Assembly: GCA_038210495.1 (NCBI GenBank)
Contig: JBBQWR010000008.1
Location: forward strand, 62,001-126,000
DNA from: JBBQWR01 sp038210495
GTDB taxonomy: Bacteria > Planctomycetota > Planctomycetia > Pirellulales > DATAWG01
Length of the DNA stretch: 64,000 nucleotides
Direction of reading: 5' to 3'
Shown: positions 44,182 to 52,777 of the stretch, piece by piece
Layout: each line of letters opens with the position of its first letter
Numbering within the stretch: the stretch's first letter is position 1
Position numbers and translations under genes: made by a program
Notes under the pieces: generated by a model
The model's database searches: none
Told to the model about the DNA's origin: nothing
Seen by the model: the letters and a program-made list of their open reading frames with translations, nothing else

Positions 44182-44276
44182 AGGGGCTAGGGACTGGGGG
44201 ACTAGGGAATTCGGCGGCTTCGCCGCCGCACGCTGCCGTCCCTAGTCCCTAGCCCCACCACCCCTAGCCCCTTTTC
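44182..44276. terminator. Long inverted repeat between convergent genes, likely bidirectional terminator
   Basis: GGGGCTAGGGACTGGGGGACTAGGGA on the left and TCCCTAGTCCCTAGCCCC on the right, with an inner CGGCGGC/GCCGCCG stem, followed by CCCCTAGCCCCTTTTC. It belongs to the family at 11352-11447 and about 22333-22480. The end of the element supplies the TAG stop of the minus-strand hydrolase gene (44264-44266). Confidence 0.65.
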
Positions 44277-45322
44277 AGCGGCGAGGTTGACGCCTTGACT
44301 GGCGCGGTTGGCTGGAAGAACTGCGTGACTTGACCGATCGCGTCGATCAGTCGCCAAGCGGCGCTGTAGTGACCCGCGTCATACCAGCGGATCGTCGGTC
44401 GACCGAGCGATTGCCACAAGGCCTCGGTGCAGACCTTCGGGATCACTTCGTCGTGGCTCGCGTTGAGCATCAAGATCTCTCGGCCGCGGGCGCAGTCGCC
44501 ATAGCTGCACGGATCGACCGTCTTCATCAGCGCCAGCAGCGTTTCGCGGGTGCCCCCGCCCGATTCCCAACGCCGTCGAGCCTCGGCCATGTGCGGCTCC
44601 GGCGAGTCCCAGAGCATTTGATGAATGCCTCCGCCGGCGAGCACGGGGCAAATCTTGTGAAACCGCGGCTCGGCCTCGCCCGCCAGCGCGGCGGTAATCC
44701 CGCCGAGGCTGATTCCAAAGATTCCCAGTTGCTCGCGATCGACTTCTTCCTGTGCGGCCAACCAAGCGGCGGCGTAGCGGATGTCTTTGACCGCCTGCGT
44801 CATGCCCTCCACCGTTTGTCGAGGATCGGCCGATACCATCCGCATCTTGCCGTCCGCCGGCCGGCGCGGTCCGTAATAGGGCATGATGACGAACATCGCC
44901 GCGACCCCTCGATGCGCCAGGGCCATCGCAAACGTGCGCGAGAGCGGGAAATCGCCTCCCAAGATATGCAGCACGACGCAGGCCGGATACTTGCCCGGCG
45001 CCTTCGGGCGATAGTATTCGCAGTGAACCGTATTATTCTCCGGATACGGCGTCTTGACCGGCGAAGGGAACGTCACCGTCGACCACGCGACATCGTCCGC
45101 CACGCCGGGCTGGGAAGTCTGCTCGAACGCAAACGTGCTGTCCGGCAATCGAAATGGCGCCGGCACGAGGTCCGCTTCTTTGACTGCCGGCTCGAATTTG
45201 ATTTCACCCCGGCGGATGCTGGGCTGAGCGGCCGCGGCGCTTTTCATGCTCCCCAGAGCTAGCAACGCCAGCATGGGGGGGAAAGCCAGACGACGCGAAA
45301 CGTCAAATTGGGTTGCGGTCAT
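44264..45322 (-). CDS. Exported alpha/beta hydrolase
   Basis: 352 residues. The N-terminus SRRLAFPPMLALLALGSMKSAAAA looks like a Tat-type signal. A hydrolase domain follows: VVLHILGGDFPLSRTFAMALAHRGVAAMFV, nucleophile elbow GISLGG, Asp in NASHDEVIP and His in YDAGHYSA. It resembles acetyl-xylan esterase/dienelactone-hydrolase-like proteins found in planctomycetes; substrate unknown. The final residues SPLKRG and stop are encoded by the intergenic inverted repeat, so the end may have been altered by repeat insertion. Confidence 0.82.
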   Translation of the reverse strand: MTATQFDVSRRLAFPPMLALLALGSMKSAAAAQPSIRRGEIKFEPAVKEADLVPAPFRLPDSTFAFEQTSQPGVADDVAWSTVTFPSPVKTPYPENNTVHCEYYRPKAPGKYPACVVLHILGGDFPLSRTFAMALAHRGVAAMFVIMPYYGPRRPADGKMRMVSADPRQTVEGMTQAVKDIRYAAAWLAAQEEVDREQLGIFGISLGGITAALAGEAEPRFHKICPVLAGGGIHQMLWDSPEPHMAEARRRWESGGGTRETLLALMKTVDPCSYGDCARGREILMLNASHDEVIPKVCTEALWQSLGRPTIRWYDAGHYSAAWRLIDAIGQVTQFFQPTAPVKASTSPLKRG

Positions 45323-45532
45323 AGGTTGCTAGATTCCGCCTGGTTTCTCGAACGACTATCTTCCACGCGCGCCGACTGACATTGATTCCGGCCGCCATCG
45401 CCAGTATATACTCTCCGCGCATCGGCTGGGCCATACACGGTAGCGTTCGCGCCCATTTCGTTATCGGCGACCGGCAGTTGCTTGCCTCTCATCGCCCCTT
45501 CAGTCCCCTTGGTTCCTACCCACCCGACGACT

Positions 45533-46600
45533 ATGAATGTATTGATCGTGCGACTTAGCGCCATTGGCGATGCGGTTCACGGCTTGCCGGTGTTGTGCGC
45601 CTTGCGCGAATTTTTGCCGACGGCCCGCTTGACCTGGGTCGCGGAAGAGCGGGCGGCGGCGATTCTATCCGGCCACAAGGATCTGGATCGATTGATCGTC
45701 GTGCCCCGCCGGTGGTGGCGCAGCCCTTCGGCGATCTTAAAATTGCGGCGCGAACTGCGGCAGTTTCCCCAAGAAGTGTCGATCGACTTGCAGGGGCTGA
45801 CCAAGAGCGCCGCAGTCGCCCGGCTCTCCGGCGCCGATCTCCGCATCGGCTTCGCCAAGCCCGAAGGTCGCGAACTGAGCCGCTGGCTGAACAATCGGTT
45901 AATCAAAACGACGGCGGCTCACGTGGTCGACCGCTATTTGGAATTGCTCGAGCCGCTGGGAATCAGCCGTCCGCCCGTGCGATTCGACGTGCCTCGCCGA
46001 CCCGCCGACGAAACGACGATCAGCAGCTTCATTCGTCAGCGCGGATTGGGGAGCGGTTTTGTCGTCCTCAATCCGGGCGCGGGCTGGCCCTCGAAGCGTT
46101 GGCCGACCGAGCGCTATGCCGCGGTGGCCCGCTACCTCGGGCAGCAGCGGCATCTGCAAACGGTCGTCGTCTGGGCCGGGGCGCAGGAACGGGCCTGGGC
46201 CGATCAGATCATCACAACCTCCGGCGGCGTGGCCCACATGGCGCCGCAGACGTCGCTCTCTGAACTCGGCGAACTGTGCCGCCGCGCAAGACTGTTCGTC
46301 GGCTCGGACACGGGCCCTTTGCACTTGGCCGCCGCCGTCGGCACGCAGTGCGTCGGCCTGTTTGGCCCAATGCCCGGCAGTCGGAACGGGCCCTACGGAG
46401 AAGGACACATCACGCTGCAAAAGATGTGTCTCGAAGGTTCCAGCCGCGCTCGCCGCACCGCCAGCGACGAATCGATGCGCGCGATCACCGTCGAAGATGT
46501 CACGACGGCCTGCGACCAAATTCTCGACCAGCAGTTAATCGACTGGTCCGCCGACTGCATCCTGCCGTACTTCAGCGATCAGACCGCGGCCGCGGCGTAA
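45533..46600 (+). CDS. Glycosyltransferase family 9 (heptosyltransferase-like)
   Basis: 355 residues. GT9 enzymes transfer ADP-heptose to lipopolysaccharide core at the inner membrane. Visible signatures: MNVLIVRLSAIGDAVHGLPV, DLQGLTKSAAVARLSGA (about 85-101), LNPGAGWPSKRWPTERY (donor site, about 183-199) and FVGSDTGPLHLAAAVGTQCVGLFGP (about 261-285). Fits LPS production together with lpxA elsewhere in the window. The start is ATG 45533, giving the typical N-terminal strand. Upstream in-frame starts are not needed. Exact position in the sugar chain unknown. Confidence 0.92.
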   Translation: MNVLIVRLSAIGDAVHGLPVLCALREFLPTARLTWVAEERAAAILSGHKDLDRLIVVPRRWWRSPSAILKLRRELRQFPQEVSIDLQGLTKSAAVARLSGADLRIGFAKPEGRELSRWLNNRLIKTTAAHVVDRYLELLEPLGISRPPVRFDVPRRPADETTISSFIRQRGLGSGFVVLNPGAGWPSKRWPTERYAAVARYLGQQRHLQTVVVWAGAQERAWADQIITTSGGVAHMAPQTSLSELGELCRRARLFVGSDTGPLHLAAAVGTQCVGLFGPMPGSRNGPYGEGHITLQKMCLEGSSRARRTASDESMRAITVEDVTTACDQILDQQLIDWSADCILPYFSDQTAAAA

Positions 46601-46656
46601 CAGAGCCGCGCACGATGGTAAGGGCTGAGCTGCGCTACATCGGCGGCGACGACCGA

Positions 46657-46888
46657 TTAGGCCATCCGACGTTCTGCTTCGCCGACGACTTCGCTTACGC
46701 TTTCGTGGTCGAAAAGCGTGGGGACGCCCGCTGCACTCAAATAGACGGCAACGCCCCCCCCGCGTGATCAAGGCTTCAGGGTGGTCCACGTCGAAATGCT
46801 CGCCGCTGACGAAGCGAACTAAAAACGACCGAAAGGGTCGGCGTCGTTGGTACGCTTGTAGCGACTTGTCGAATTGTTCGGTCGTCAT
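46657..46888 (-). pseudogene. Small conserved gene disrupted at a run of eight G (C on plus strand)
   Basis: ATG 46888 opens MTTEQFDKSLQAYQRRRPFR...EALITRGG. At the C8 run on the plus strand (46754-46761) the frame changes: removing one base restores VAVYLSAAGVPTLFDHESVSE...ERRMA and a stop at 46657-46659, giving about 76 residues. The N-terminal pattern (RRPFRSFLVRFVSGEHFDVDHPE) is that of short planctomycete proteins I have seen but cannot name. Either an assembly error, a true frameshift or a phase-variable tract. In the unshifted frame the continuation is Arg-rich nonsense. Confidence 0.65.
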
Positions 46889-46996
46889 GAGTGTATTATA
46901 TTACAGTTAAATCGATCTCCCCAAAGAGAAAGTTCGCCCTTCACTCGAAATCGGTTTTTGGGTCAAGCGATTGGTTGGGCGGCGCGGCCGTTCAAT

Positions 46997-47024
46997 GAAA
47001 ATAGCCGCGACTCTCGTCGCGGCT
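46997..47024 (-). terminator. Terminator of the superoxide dismutase gene
   Basis: AGCCGCGAC (47003-47011) and GTCGCGGCT (47016-47024) are a perfect 9-bp stem with a four-base loop. On the minus strand it is followed by ATTTTC, i.e. a short T-run. It lies about 120 bases after the sod stop codon. Confidence 0.6.
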
Positions 47025-47147
47025 AGGATTGCGATCACTCGAGTTTTTTTCGCGCGAGAACCTCGTTAGTGAATTGTTGGGAGCCGCCCCTTAACACGAC
47101 CATCCACCGCTTACTTTGTGCACGGCTCTGTGTTATGCACACGGCGA

Positions 47148-47762
47148 CTACTTGTGGGCGTGAGCGAATCTTTGGCCGACGGCGTCCCAGTCGATCACGT
47201 TGTAAAACGCCGCGACGTATTCTGCCCGGCGGTTCTGATACTTCAAATAATAGGCGTGTTCCCAAATGTCGACGCCTAAGATCGGTGCGTTGCCTTCCAT
47301 AATCGGGCTGTCTTGATTGGGCATCTTGCCGACAACCAACTTGCCCGTCTTGTGATCGACATATAACCAAGCCCAGCCGCTGCCGAACTGCGTCATGGCC
47401 GCCTGGGTAAACGCCTCGCTGAATTTCTCGAAACCGCCCAGATCGGCGGTGATGGCATCGGCCAGCTTTCCGCTCGGCTTGCCACCCTTTTTCGGCCCGA
47501 TCGTGACCCAGAACATCGAATGATTGGCGTGGCCGCCGCCGTTGTTGCGGACCGTCGTGCGAATCTTCTCGGGCACGCTATCGAGCTTGGCGATGAGCTG
47601 CTCGACCGGCAGGCTTGCCAACTCGCTGCCTTCGAGCGCCTTGTTCAAATTGGTGACATACGCCCCGTGATGCTTGTCGTGATGGATCTCCATCGTCTTG
47701 GCATCGACATACGGTTCCAGCGCGTCGAAAGCATAAGGAAGGGGGGGAACGGTGTAGGCCAT
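47148..47762 (-). CDS. sodA: Superoxide dismutase, Mn/Fe family
   Basis: 204 residues. Detoxifies superoxide in the cytoplasm. Metal ligands: His in IHHDKHHGAYV (about 27), His in NNGGGHANHSMFW (about 77-81), and Asp/His in GVDIWEHAYYLKYQN (about 164-168). The GGGH and GSGWAWL context is more like manganese than iron enzymes, so sodA is proposed, though cambialistic use is possible. AGGAGG sits 10 bases before ATG 47762. Monocistronic with its own terminator. Confidence 0.95.
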   Translation of the reverse strand: MAYTVPPLPYAFDALEPYVDAKTMEIHHDKHHGAYVTNLNKALEGSELASLPVEQLIAKLDSVPEKIRTTVRNNGGGHANHSMFWVTIGPKKGGKPSGKLADAITADLGGFEKFSEAFTQAAMTQFGSGWAWLYVDHKTGKLVVGKMPNQDSPIMEGNAPILGVDIWEHAYYLKYQNRRAEYVAAFYNVIDWDAVGQRFAHAHK

Positions 47763-47920
47763 GGCTGCTGTCCTCCTGTCGCCGGGGTGGGTGTGAAAGA
47801 AAGGGGACAGGCGCGGCAGGCGAGAGGCGGCAAAACGAGGCCGAGGCGGGCGGGGCCGATCCCCTATCTTTCCTCGCGCAGTCTACCGAATGGGCTTGTC
47901 GGTGACAACCGGCTGGAGCG

Positions 47921-48007
47921 GGTGGTGAGTGGTGAGTAAGCATACGAAACGAGGCGTGGGCAAACTTGGCGGCTGTAAGCCGCTTCGTCTCTCGCCACTC
48001 ACCACTC
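47921..48007. repeat. GGTGGTGAGT inverted repeat pair
   Basis: GGTGGTGAGTGGTGAG (47921-47936) and CTCGCCACTCACCACTC (about 47991-48007) can pair imperfectly around an inner GGCGGC/GTAAGCCGC segment. It lies just after the stop of the minus-strand signalling gene (48026) and may end its transcript. Confidence 0.5.
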
Positions 48008-48025
48008 GCCACGATCCCCCGCCCC

Positions 48026-50332
48026 CTAGCGATCGTCAACCTTCTTCAACGCCCACGGCAACAGCATGTGCGATGCCCGTTGGAATACGCTGTCGTCGGT
48101 TTGCGAGTAATCCTCGGCCGCCATCAGATAAGAACGCAAGCTGCTCAATAGCTGCCTAGCCCTGGCTACGGCGTCGGCGCGGCGGCGATCTCGACTACGA
48201 CGCGGCCGCGCGACGACTCGAATTTTGGTCCGCGTAATGGACGGCGCCGAAACGGCCGCCGAGGTGTTGTTCGTCGGTTCCGCGCGGCTGCGCTCCTCGG
48301 CAAACGCAAGTTCCAAAACCAGGGCGATGGGCCGGTCGGATGTCCGCCGATACAAGGGACCTGCGTCGCCCTGAACGTGCATCACGATTTGGTTGTCCTC
48401 GATCGAATGGACGTGGGCCGCGTGATCGGCGATGAACCCGCGCAGCTTTTCGATCGCCACCTTGATCGGAACCGTTGTCACCAGATTTTGCTCGAGCACG
48501 GGTTCGGTCAGCGCGGCCTGCCAGATTTTCCACCAGGGCCGGGCCTTGTCTCGCTGGCTATCGGTCTTGCCCGCTCCGAGTTGCACGACCATGTTGCGGC
48601 CCGATTCCTTGGCCATCAACAGCGCGCGGTCGGCTCGATTGAGCATGATCTCCGGCGTGTCGCCGGGCTGTGTTTGCGTGATTCCGAAGCTGGCCGAAAC
48701 GGGCTGGCCGCCGCACATCGGCTGGGGCAACTCGGCGAACGCCCGGCGAATCTTCTCGGCCCGTTCGAAGCCGGTCGCGATCCCGCAATCCGCGCACAGC
48801 ATCACGAATTCCTCGCCGCCGTAGCGGGCCACGAGATCGCCCGAGCGGCAGCAGGACTTCAGCAATTGAGCGAAGCTCTTGATCACTTCATCGCCGGCCG
48901 GATGGCCATACGTATCGTTGACCCGCTTGAATCGATCGATGTCGCAGATGATCAGGCTGCAGGGCAGCCCGCGTTGCGTGTGCGTTTCGACGAACAGTCC
49001 ATGCACGCGGTCGAACTCGGCTCGATTGGCGACCTGCGTGAGCGGATCGCGGATCGCCTTCTCGTGCAGCCGCTGACAACGCTCTTCCAGCGAAGCCTCG
49101 GGCGACGCATCGTGCAGCAGCAGGGTCACGCCATGAACGGTTCCCTGGGCCGTGACGACCGGCATGAGATGGGCGTCGATCGTGACTTCATGGCCGCTGC
49201 GACCTCGAATGCTGGCTCGGATCAGCGATTGCACGCCGGATTGCAGCGCGTGGGCCACCGGACATTCTTCATTGTGAAACAGAATCCCCTTTTCATCCCG
49301 CATCTCCAGCATCGACGGCTGAAAGTGCCGATTGCAAATCGCAGTCGACTCGATTCCCGTCAGCCGTTCGGCGCCGTGATTCCAGAGCGTGACCTGCAAG
49401 TTGTTGTCCAGGAACACAACCGCGTCGTACATGTTGTCGAGCAGCTTTTTCTGGAACAGCGAATCGGCCACGAGCGGCGTTTGGTCGGCGAAACTATGCG
49501 AGAGTTGCCAGCCCGATGTGACGGAAGTCGACGGCGATTCGAGTTCTTGAAGCCATTCGGCCGCCATCCGGCTTTGCAAATGCTCGAGATCGCTTTCGCG
49601 CATTTCGGCGAAACCGCGCACCAATCGCGGATCGAACTGCTTGCCGGCGAATTCGAACAGTTGCTGCACGGCCCGTTCGTGCGACAAGGCAGGCCGATAG
49701 ATCTGTCCGCAGGTCATCGCGTCGAAGGCGTCCATGATCGCGATCAGCCGAGCCCCGAGCGGCAGATTCTCGCCGACGAGGTTGCTATAGGGTCGGCTGC
49801 CGTCGTACCAAGACGATGAATTTTGCGCAAGGCTCAGCACGAGCGGCGATGCACAGCAGGCCGTCAGAATCTCGATCGTCATCTGACGATACCGATCCAT
49901 GAGCAGCAGCTCTTCGTTGGTGAGCGGGCCCGGCTTGAGCAGCACGCGATCGGGGACGCCGAGCTTGCCAACGTCGTGAAGCAGCGCGGCGACTTCGATC
50001 GCCTCGCGCTCTTCGCGGGGCATTTGCAACGCGGTGGCCCAGGCCGAGCAGCCCAGCGCCACGCGGAGCGAGTGACTGGCCGTGGGGGCGTGTTTGCAGC
50101 GCAGGGCGACGAACAGGCTGCTCGCCACGCCCAGCCGCACCTGCACCAGGCAATTTTCGAGGGTCTGGTTGGCCGAAGACCCCGAGCCCGCGAGCCGGCG
50201 CTTCGCTCCACTCTGTTGCCAATTTTCCAATAGCGATGTGAGTTCGGCATAGCGCTGCTCGCCCATCTCATTGGCTAGCGAAGGCCCAGTGGCAGACGGC
50301 GTGGCGATTTCTAATTGCTGCGAGTCGATCAT
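48026..50332 (-). CDS. Degenerate HD-GYP, PAS and GGDEF domain signalling protein
   Basis: 768 residues from ATG 50332 (a TTG at 50371 is possible). Order: HD-GYP-like domain (about 75-235), PAS (about 295-405), GGDEF (about 425-585), then about 180 residues of unknown, Arg-rich sequence. The HD part keeps HDVGKLGVPD (119-128) but the later metal ligands are gone: the HHE..DGSGYP segment reads SSSWYDGSRPY (172-182). The GGDEF active site is GGEEF (505-509) with an RSGD inhibitory site five residues before (496-499). It should therefore make cyclic di-GMP under feedback control rather than degrade it. No transmembrane segment; cytoplasmic. Confidence 0.88.
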   Translation of the reverse strand: MIDSQQLEIATPSATGPSLANEMGEQRYAELTSLLENWQQSGAKRRLAGSGSSANQTLENCLVQVRLGVASSLFVALRCKHAPTASHSLRVALGCSAWATALQMPREEREAIEVAALLHDVGKLGVPDRVLLKPGPLTNEELLLMDRYRQMTIEILTACCASPLVLSLAQNSSSWYDGSRPYSNLVGENLPLGARLIAIMDAFDAMTCGQIYRPALSHERAVQQLFEFAGKQFDPRLVRGFAEMRESDLEHLQSRMAAEWLQELESPSTSVTSGWQLSHSFADQTPLVADSLFQKKLLDNMYDAVVFLDNNLQVTLWNHGAERLTGIESTAICNRHFQPSMLEMRDEKGILFHNEECPVAHALQSGVQSLIRASIRGRSGHEVTIDAHLMPVVTAQGTVHGVTLLLHDASPEASLEERCQRLHEKAIRDPLTQVANRAEFDRVHGLFVETHTQRGLPCSLIICDIDRFKRVNDTYGHPAGDEVIKSFAQLLKSCCRSGDLVARYGGEEFVMLCADCGIATGFERAEKIRRAFAELPQPMCGGQPVSASFGITQTQPGDTPEIMLNRADRALLMAKESGRNMVVQLGAGKTDSQRDKARPWWKIWQAALTEPVLEQNLVTTVPIKVAIEKLRGFIADHAAHVHSIEDNQIVMHVQGDAGPLYRRTSDRPIALVLELAFAEERSRAEPTNNTSAAVSAPSITRTKIRVVARPRRSRDRRRADAVARARQLLSSLRSYLMAAEDYSQTDDSVFQRASHMLLPWALKKVDDR

Positions 50333-50795
50333 GGGCAAGGCAAGGAAAAATTGTCGGGGTGAGAAACCCAAGCGGCCATCATCGCCGCCACTGTGGAATT
50401 CGGAGGCCGATCCTCACTGGAAAAGCTACGTCGCTGCCAATCGGCGTGCAAATTCGACCCAAGATGCGGAATTGCCCATTGGGTCGAAACGGGGCGAACG
50501 ATCCGAACTTACCGCTCATGACGATTGGAACGCGCCCCCTGAAGCCGCGCACGAAGTAAGCGCGTGTGATCGTCAAGTAACTCAACAGTTCAAAATCCAT
50601 TGTTTCGGCGTGAGTGGCAGGCGATTAGTCGGATAAGCTCGACGACTGCCGTATCCCAGCGATTGCTCGGTAGCCCCGACGCTTATTTCGTGCGCGGCTC
50701 TAGGGGGCGCTTCAAGCGAGGCTCTCGGCGTCGCTGCATAGGCTCCGCACGAGGCCGCTATACCCCCGGCGGACCGCCTGCTAACATTTCCAGAT
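50333..50795. other. Divergent gene-free region, signalling gene / ptsI
   Basis: About 460 bases. No gene, hairpin with T-run or clear promoter. A lower-GC stretch at about 50560-50640 could contain the ptsI promoter, but no hexamer pair stands out. Confidence 0.45.
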
Positions 50796-52547
50796 ATGCG
50801 AAAGGGAATCGGGGTATCGCCGGGCGTGGCCGTTGGAACGGCGTATTGCATTCACGAGATTTTCGTGAACCCCAACACGCGTCAATTGGCCGCCGATCAG
50901 GTGTTTCCCGAGTTGGCCCGATACGAAGCCGCTCGCGACGCGGCGGCCACCGATTTGCGCTCGCTCTACACGAAGGTCGCTAGCCAAGTCGGCAAGCACG
51001 AGGCGGCCATCCTTCAGGCCCACGAGTCGATCCTCCGCGATCCGGCCTTCAACGAAAAGATTCGACACTGGATCGTCGATCGCCGGCAAACCGCGCCCTA
51101 TGCGCTCGACCAGGTGCTCCGCGAGTACACCAAACTGTTCGCTCGCACCAAAGATCAGTACCTTCGCGAGCGGATGGCCGACGTTCGCGACGTCGTCGTG
51201 CGAATCAGCGGCCACTTGTCCGAAGTGCTCAACAGTCCCGTCGACGAAACGAGCGGGCCGTTGATCCTAGTCGCCGACGAACTGCTGCCCTCGCACGTCG
51301 TGTTCCTCGGGACTCGCGAAGTGGCTGGCATCGCGACCCAGGCCGGCGGGCAAACATCGCACGCCGCCATCTTGGCTCGCAGTCGCGGCATTCCCGCCGT
51401 CTCGGGAGTGCGAGGGCTACTGAAATTGATCAAGAACGGCGACCTGGTCGTCATCGACGGCCGCGAAGGCGCAGTCGAGATCAATCCCAACTCGCAGGTC
51501 GAAAGCGCTTATCGCAAATTACAGCGAGAATTTTTCGATCTGAAGGACCATCTGGCCGCGAACCGTGACCTACCGGCGATCACCGCCGACGGCGTAAAGG
51601 TCGAGCTCTTGGCCAATATCAACAGCCTCAGCGACACGCGGGCGGCCACCGCGATGGGCGCCGCGGGCATTGGCCTGTATCGCACCGAATATCTGTTTCT
51701 GACGCATCCCGACGTGCCCAACGAAGACGAGCAGTGCGCGAACTATAAAAAAGTCATCGCCGGCAGTCCCAATAACCGAATCACGATTCGCACGCTCGAT
51801 CTGGGCGGCGACAAAACGATTCCCTACCTGGGCCACGATCGCGAGGCCAATCCGTTCATGGGTTGGCGGTCCATTCGTCTGTCGTTCGAGCACCCGGAAT
51901 TTTTTGCCACGCAAATTCGGGCCGTGCTGTGCGCCGCCGCCGGTAAGAAAAAAGATGTCCGGCTCATGTTCCCGATGATTACGACGCTCGAAGAGATTCG
52001 CAAAGTGCGCGGGATGGTGGCCAAAGTCAAACGGGATTTGGATCGGGATCATAAGCCGTATGGCAAAGTGCCGATCGGCCTAATGGTCGAAGTGCCGGCC
52101 GCCGCGATTTGCATCGACTCGATGCTGCCGGAGGTCGATTTCGTGTCGATCGGATCGAACGACTTGGTTCAGTACCTTATGGCCGCGGATCGCGATAATC
52201 CGCGGGTCAGCCATTTGTGCCAACCGCTCAGCCCGGCGGTGCTCAAAGTGCTCGCGGCGACGATCAAGGCGTGCGTGGCGGCCGGCAAACCTTGCACGCT
52301 GTGCGGCGAGATGGCCGGCGCCCCGCGAGCGTTCGTGCTCCTGCTGGGCATGGGCCTGCGGAGCTTCAGCATGAGCCCGGCGTTCATTCCGTCGATCAAA
52401 GAATTGACGAGTCACCTGACGATCGAGCGCGCCGAGCAGATCGTTCAGCGGACGATGAAACTGCGAACGACCTCGGAGGTGAAGCGGTACCTCTGCGATC
52501 AGGTGACGCAATTGGCGCCGAATCTTAAGCTGCTCGATACCGCCTAG
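50796..52547 (+). CDS. ptsI: Phosphoenolpyruvate-protein phosphotransferase (enzyme I)
   Basis: 583 residues, standard size. First enzyme of the PTS: takes phosphate from PEP to a histidine and passes it to HPr. The active histidine is in GGQTSHAAILARSRGIPAV (about 180-198). PEP-utilising motifs GIGLYRTEYLF (about 285-295) and TLDLGGDKTIPYLG, and the C-terminal VDFVSIGSNDLVQYLMAADR and CGEMAG (catalytic Cys) are intact. No HPr, EIIA or sugar-specific EII gene is nearby, so it may serve a regulatory (nitrogen-type) phosphorelay; inferred from context only. The stop codon touches the repeat element at 52547. Confidence 0.94.
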   Translation: MRKGIGVSPGVAVGTAYCIHEIFVNPNTRQLAADQVFPELARYEAARDAAATDLRSLYTKVASQVGKHEAAILQAHESILRDPAFNEKIRHWIVDRRQTAPYALDQVLREYTKLFARTKDQYLRERMADVRDVVVRISGHLSEVLNSPVDETSGPLILVADELLPSHVVFLGTREVAGIATQAGGQTSHAAILARSRGIPAVSGVRGLLKLIKNGDLVVIDGREGAVEINPNSQVESAYRKLQREFFDLKDHLAANRDLPAITADGVKVELLANINSLSDTRAATAMGAAGIGLYRTEYLFLTHPDVPNEDEQCANYKKVIAGSPNNRITIRTLDLGGDKTIPYLGHDREANPFMGWRSIRLSFEHPEFFATQIRAVLCAAAGKKKDVRLMFPMITTLEEIRKVRGMVAKVKRDLDRDHKPYGKVPIGLMVEVPAAAICIDSMLPEVDFVSIGSNDLVQYLMAADRDNPRVSHLCQPLSPAVLKVLAATIKACVAAGKPCTLCGEMAGAPRAFVLLLGMGLRSFSMSPAFIPSIKELTSHLTIERAEQIVQRTMKLRTTSEVKRYLCDQVTQLAPNLKLLDTA

Positions 52548-52710
52548 GCGAGCGGGGCGGCGCTAGCCCCCTGTCCGTGAGCTCAAATCAGCAGGGGCGC
52601 CCATTACCAACGTTGATTTTGGAAACCACGCTTGCGGCTGCGCCGATTGTGCGGCGCGAGCTCTTCTCTGCTTAAAAACGCACCTCAGGGACTAACGCCC
52701 CCCGCTCGGG
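52547..52710. repeat. MITE-like composite element 2 (paired inverted termini)
   Basis: The left terminus (52547-52576) GGCGAGCGGGG...CCCCCTGTCC and the right terminus (52687-52710) AGGGACTAACGCCCCCCGCTCGGG are inverted repeats about 110 bases apart. Same plan and spacing as 15643-15810, including GAGCTC just inside the left end and a TTAAAAA core; interiors otherwise differ. It lies between ptsI and an oxidoreductase gene on the same strand. Confidence 0.7.
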
Positions 52711-52777
52711 ATTTGCTAAAACGGTGAGGTTGCCACGCTAAATTTCCATCACCTGCGATTCGAGGAGCACTTCTGTC

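Noticed and set aside
48377..49819. Plus-strand frame of 480 codons
   Set aside because: Antisense to the HD-GYP/PAS/GGDEF gene, no recognisable features.
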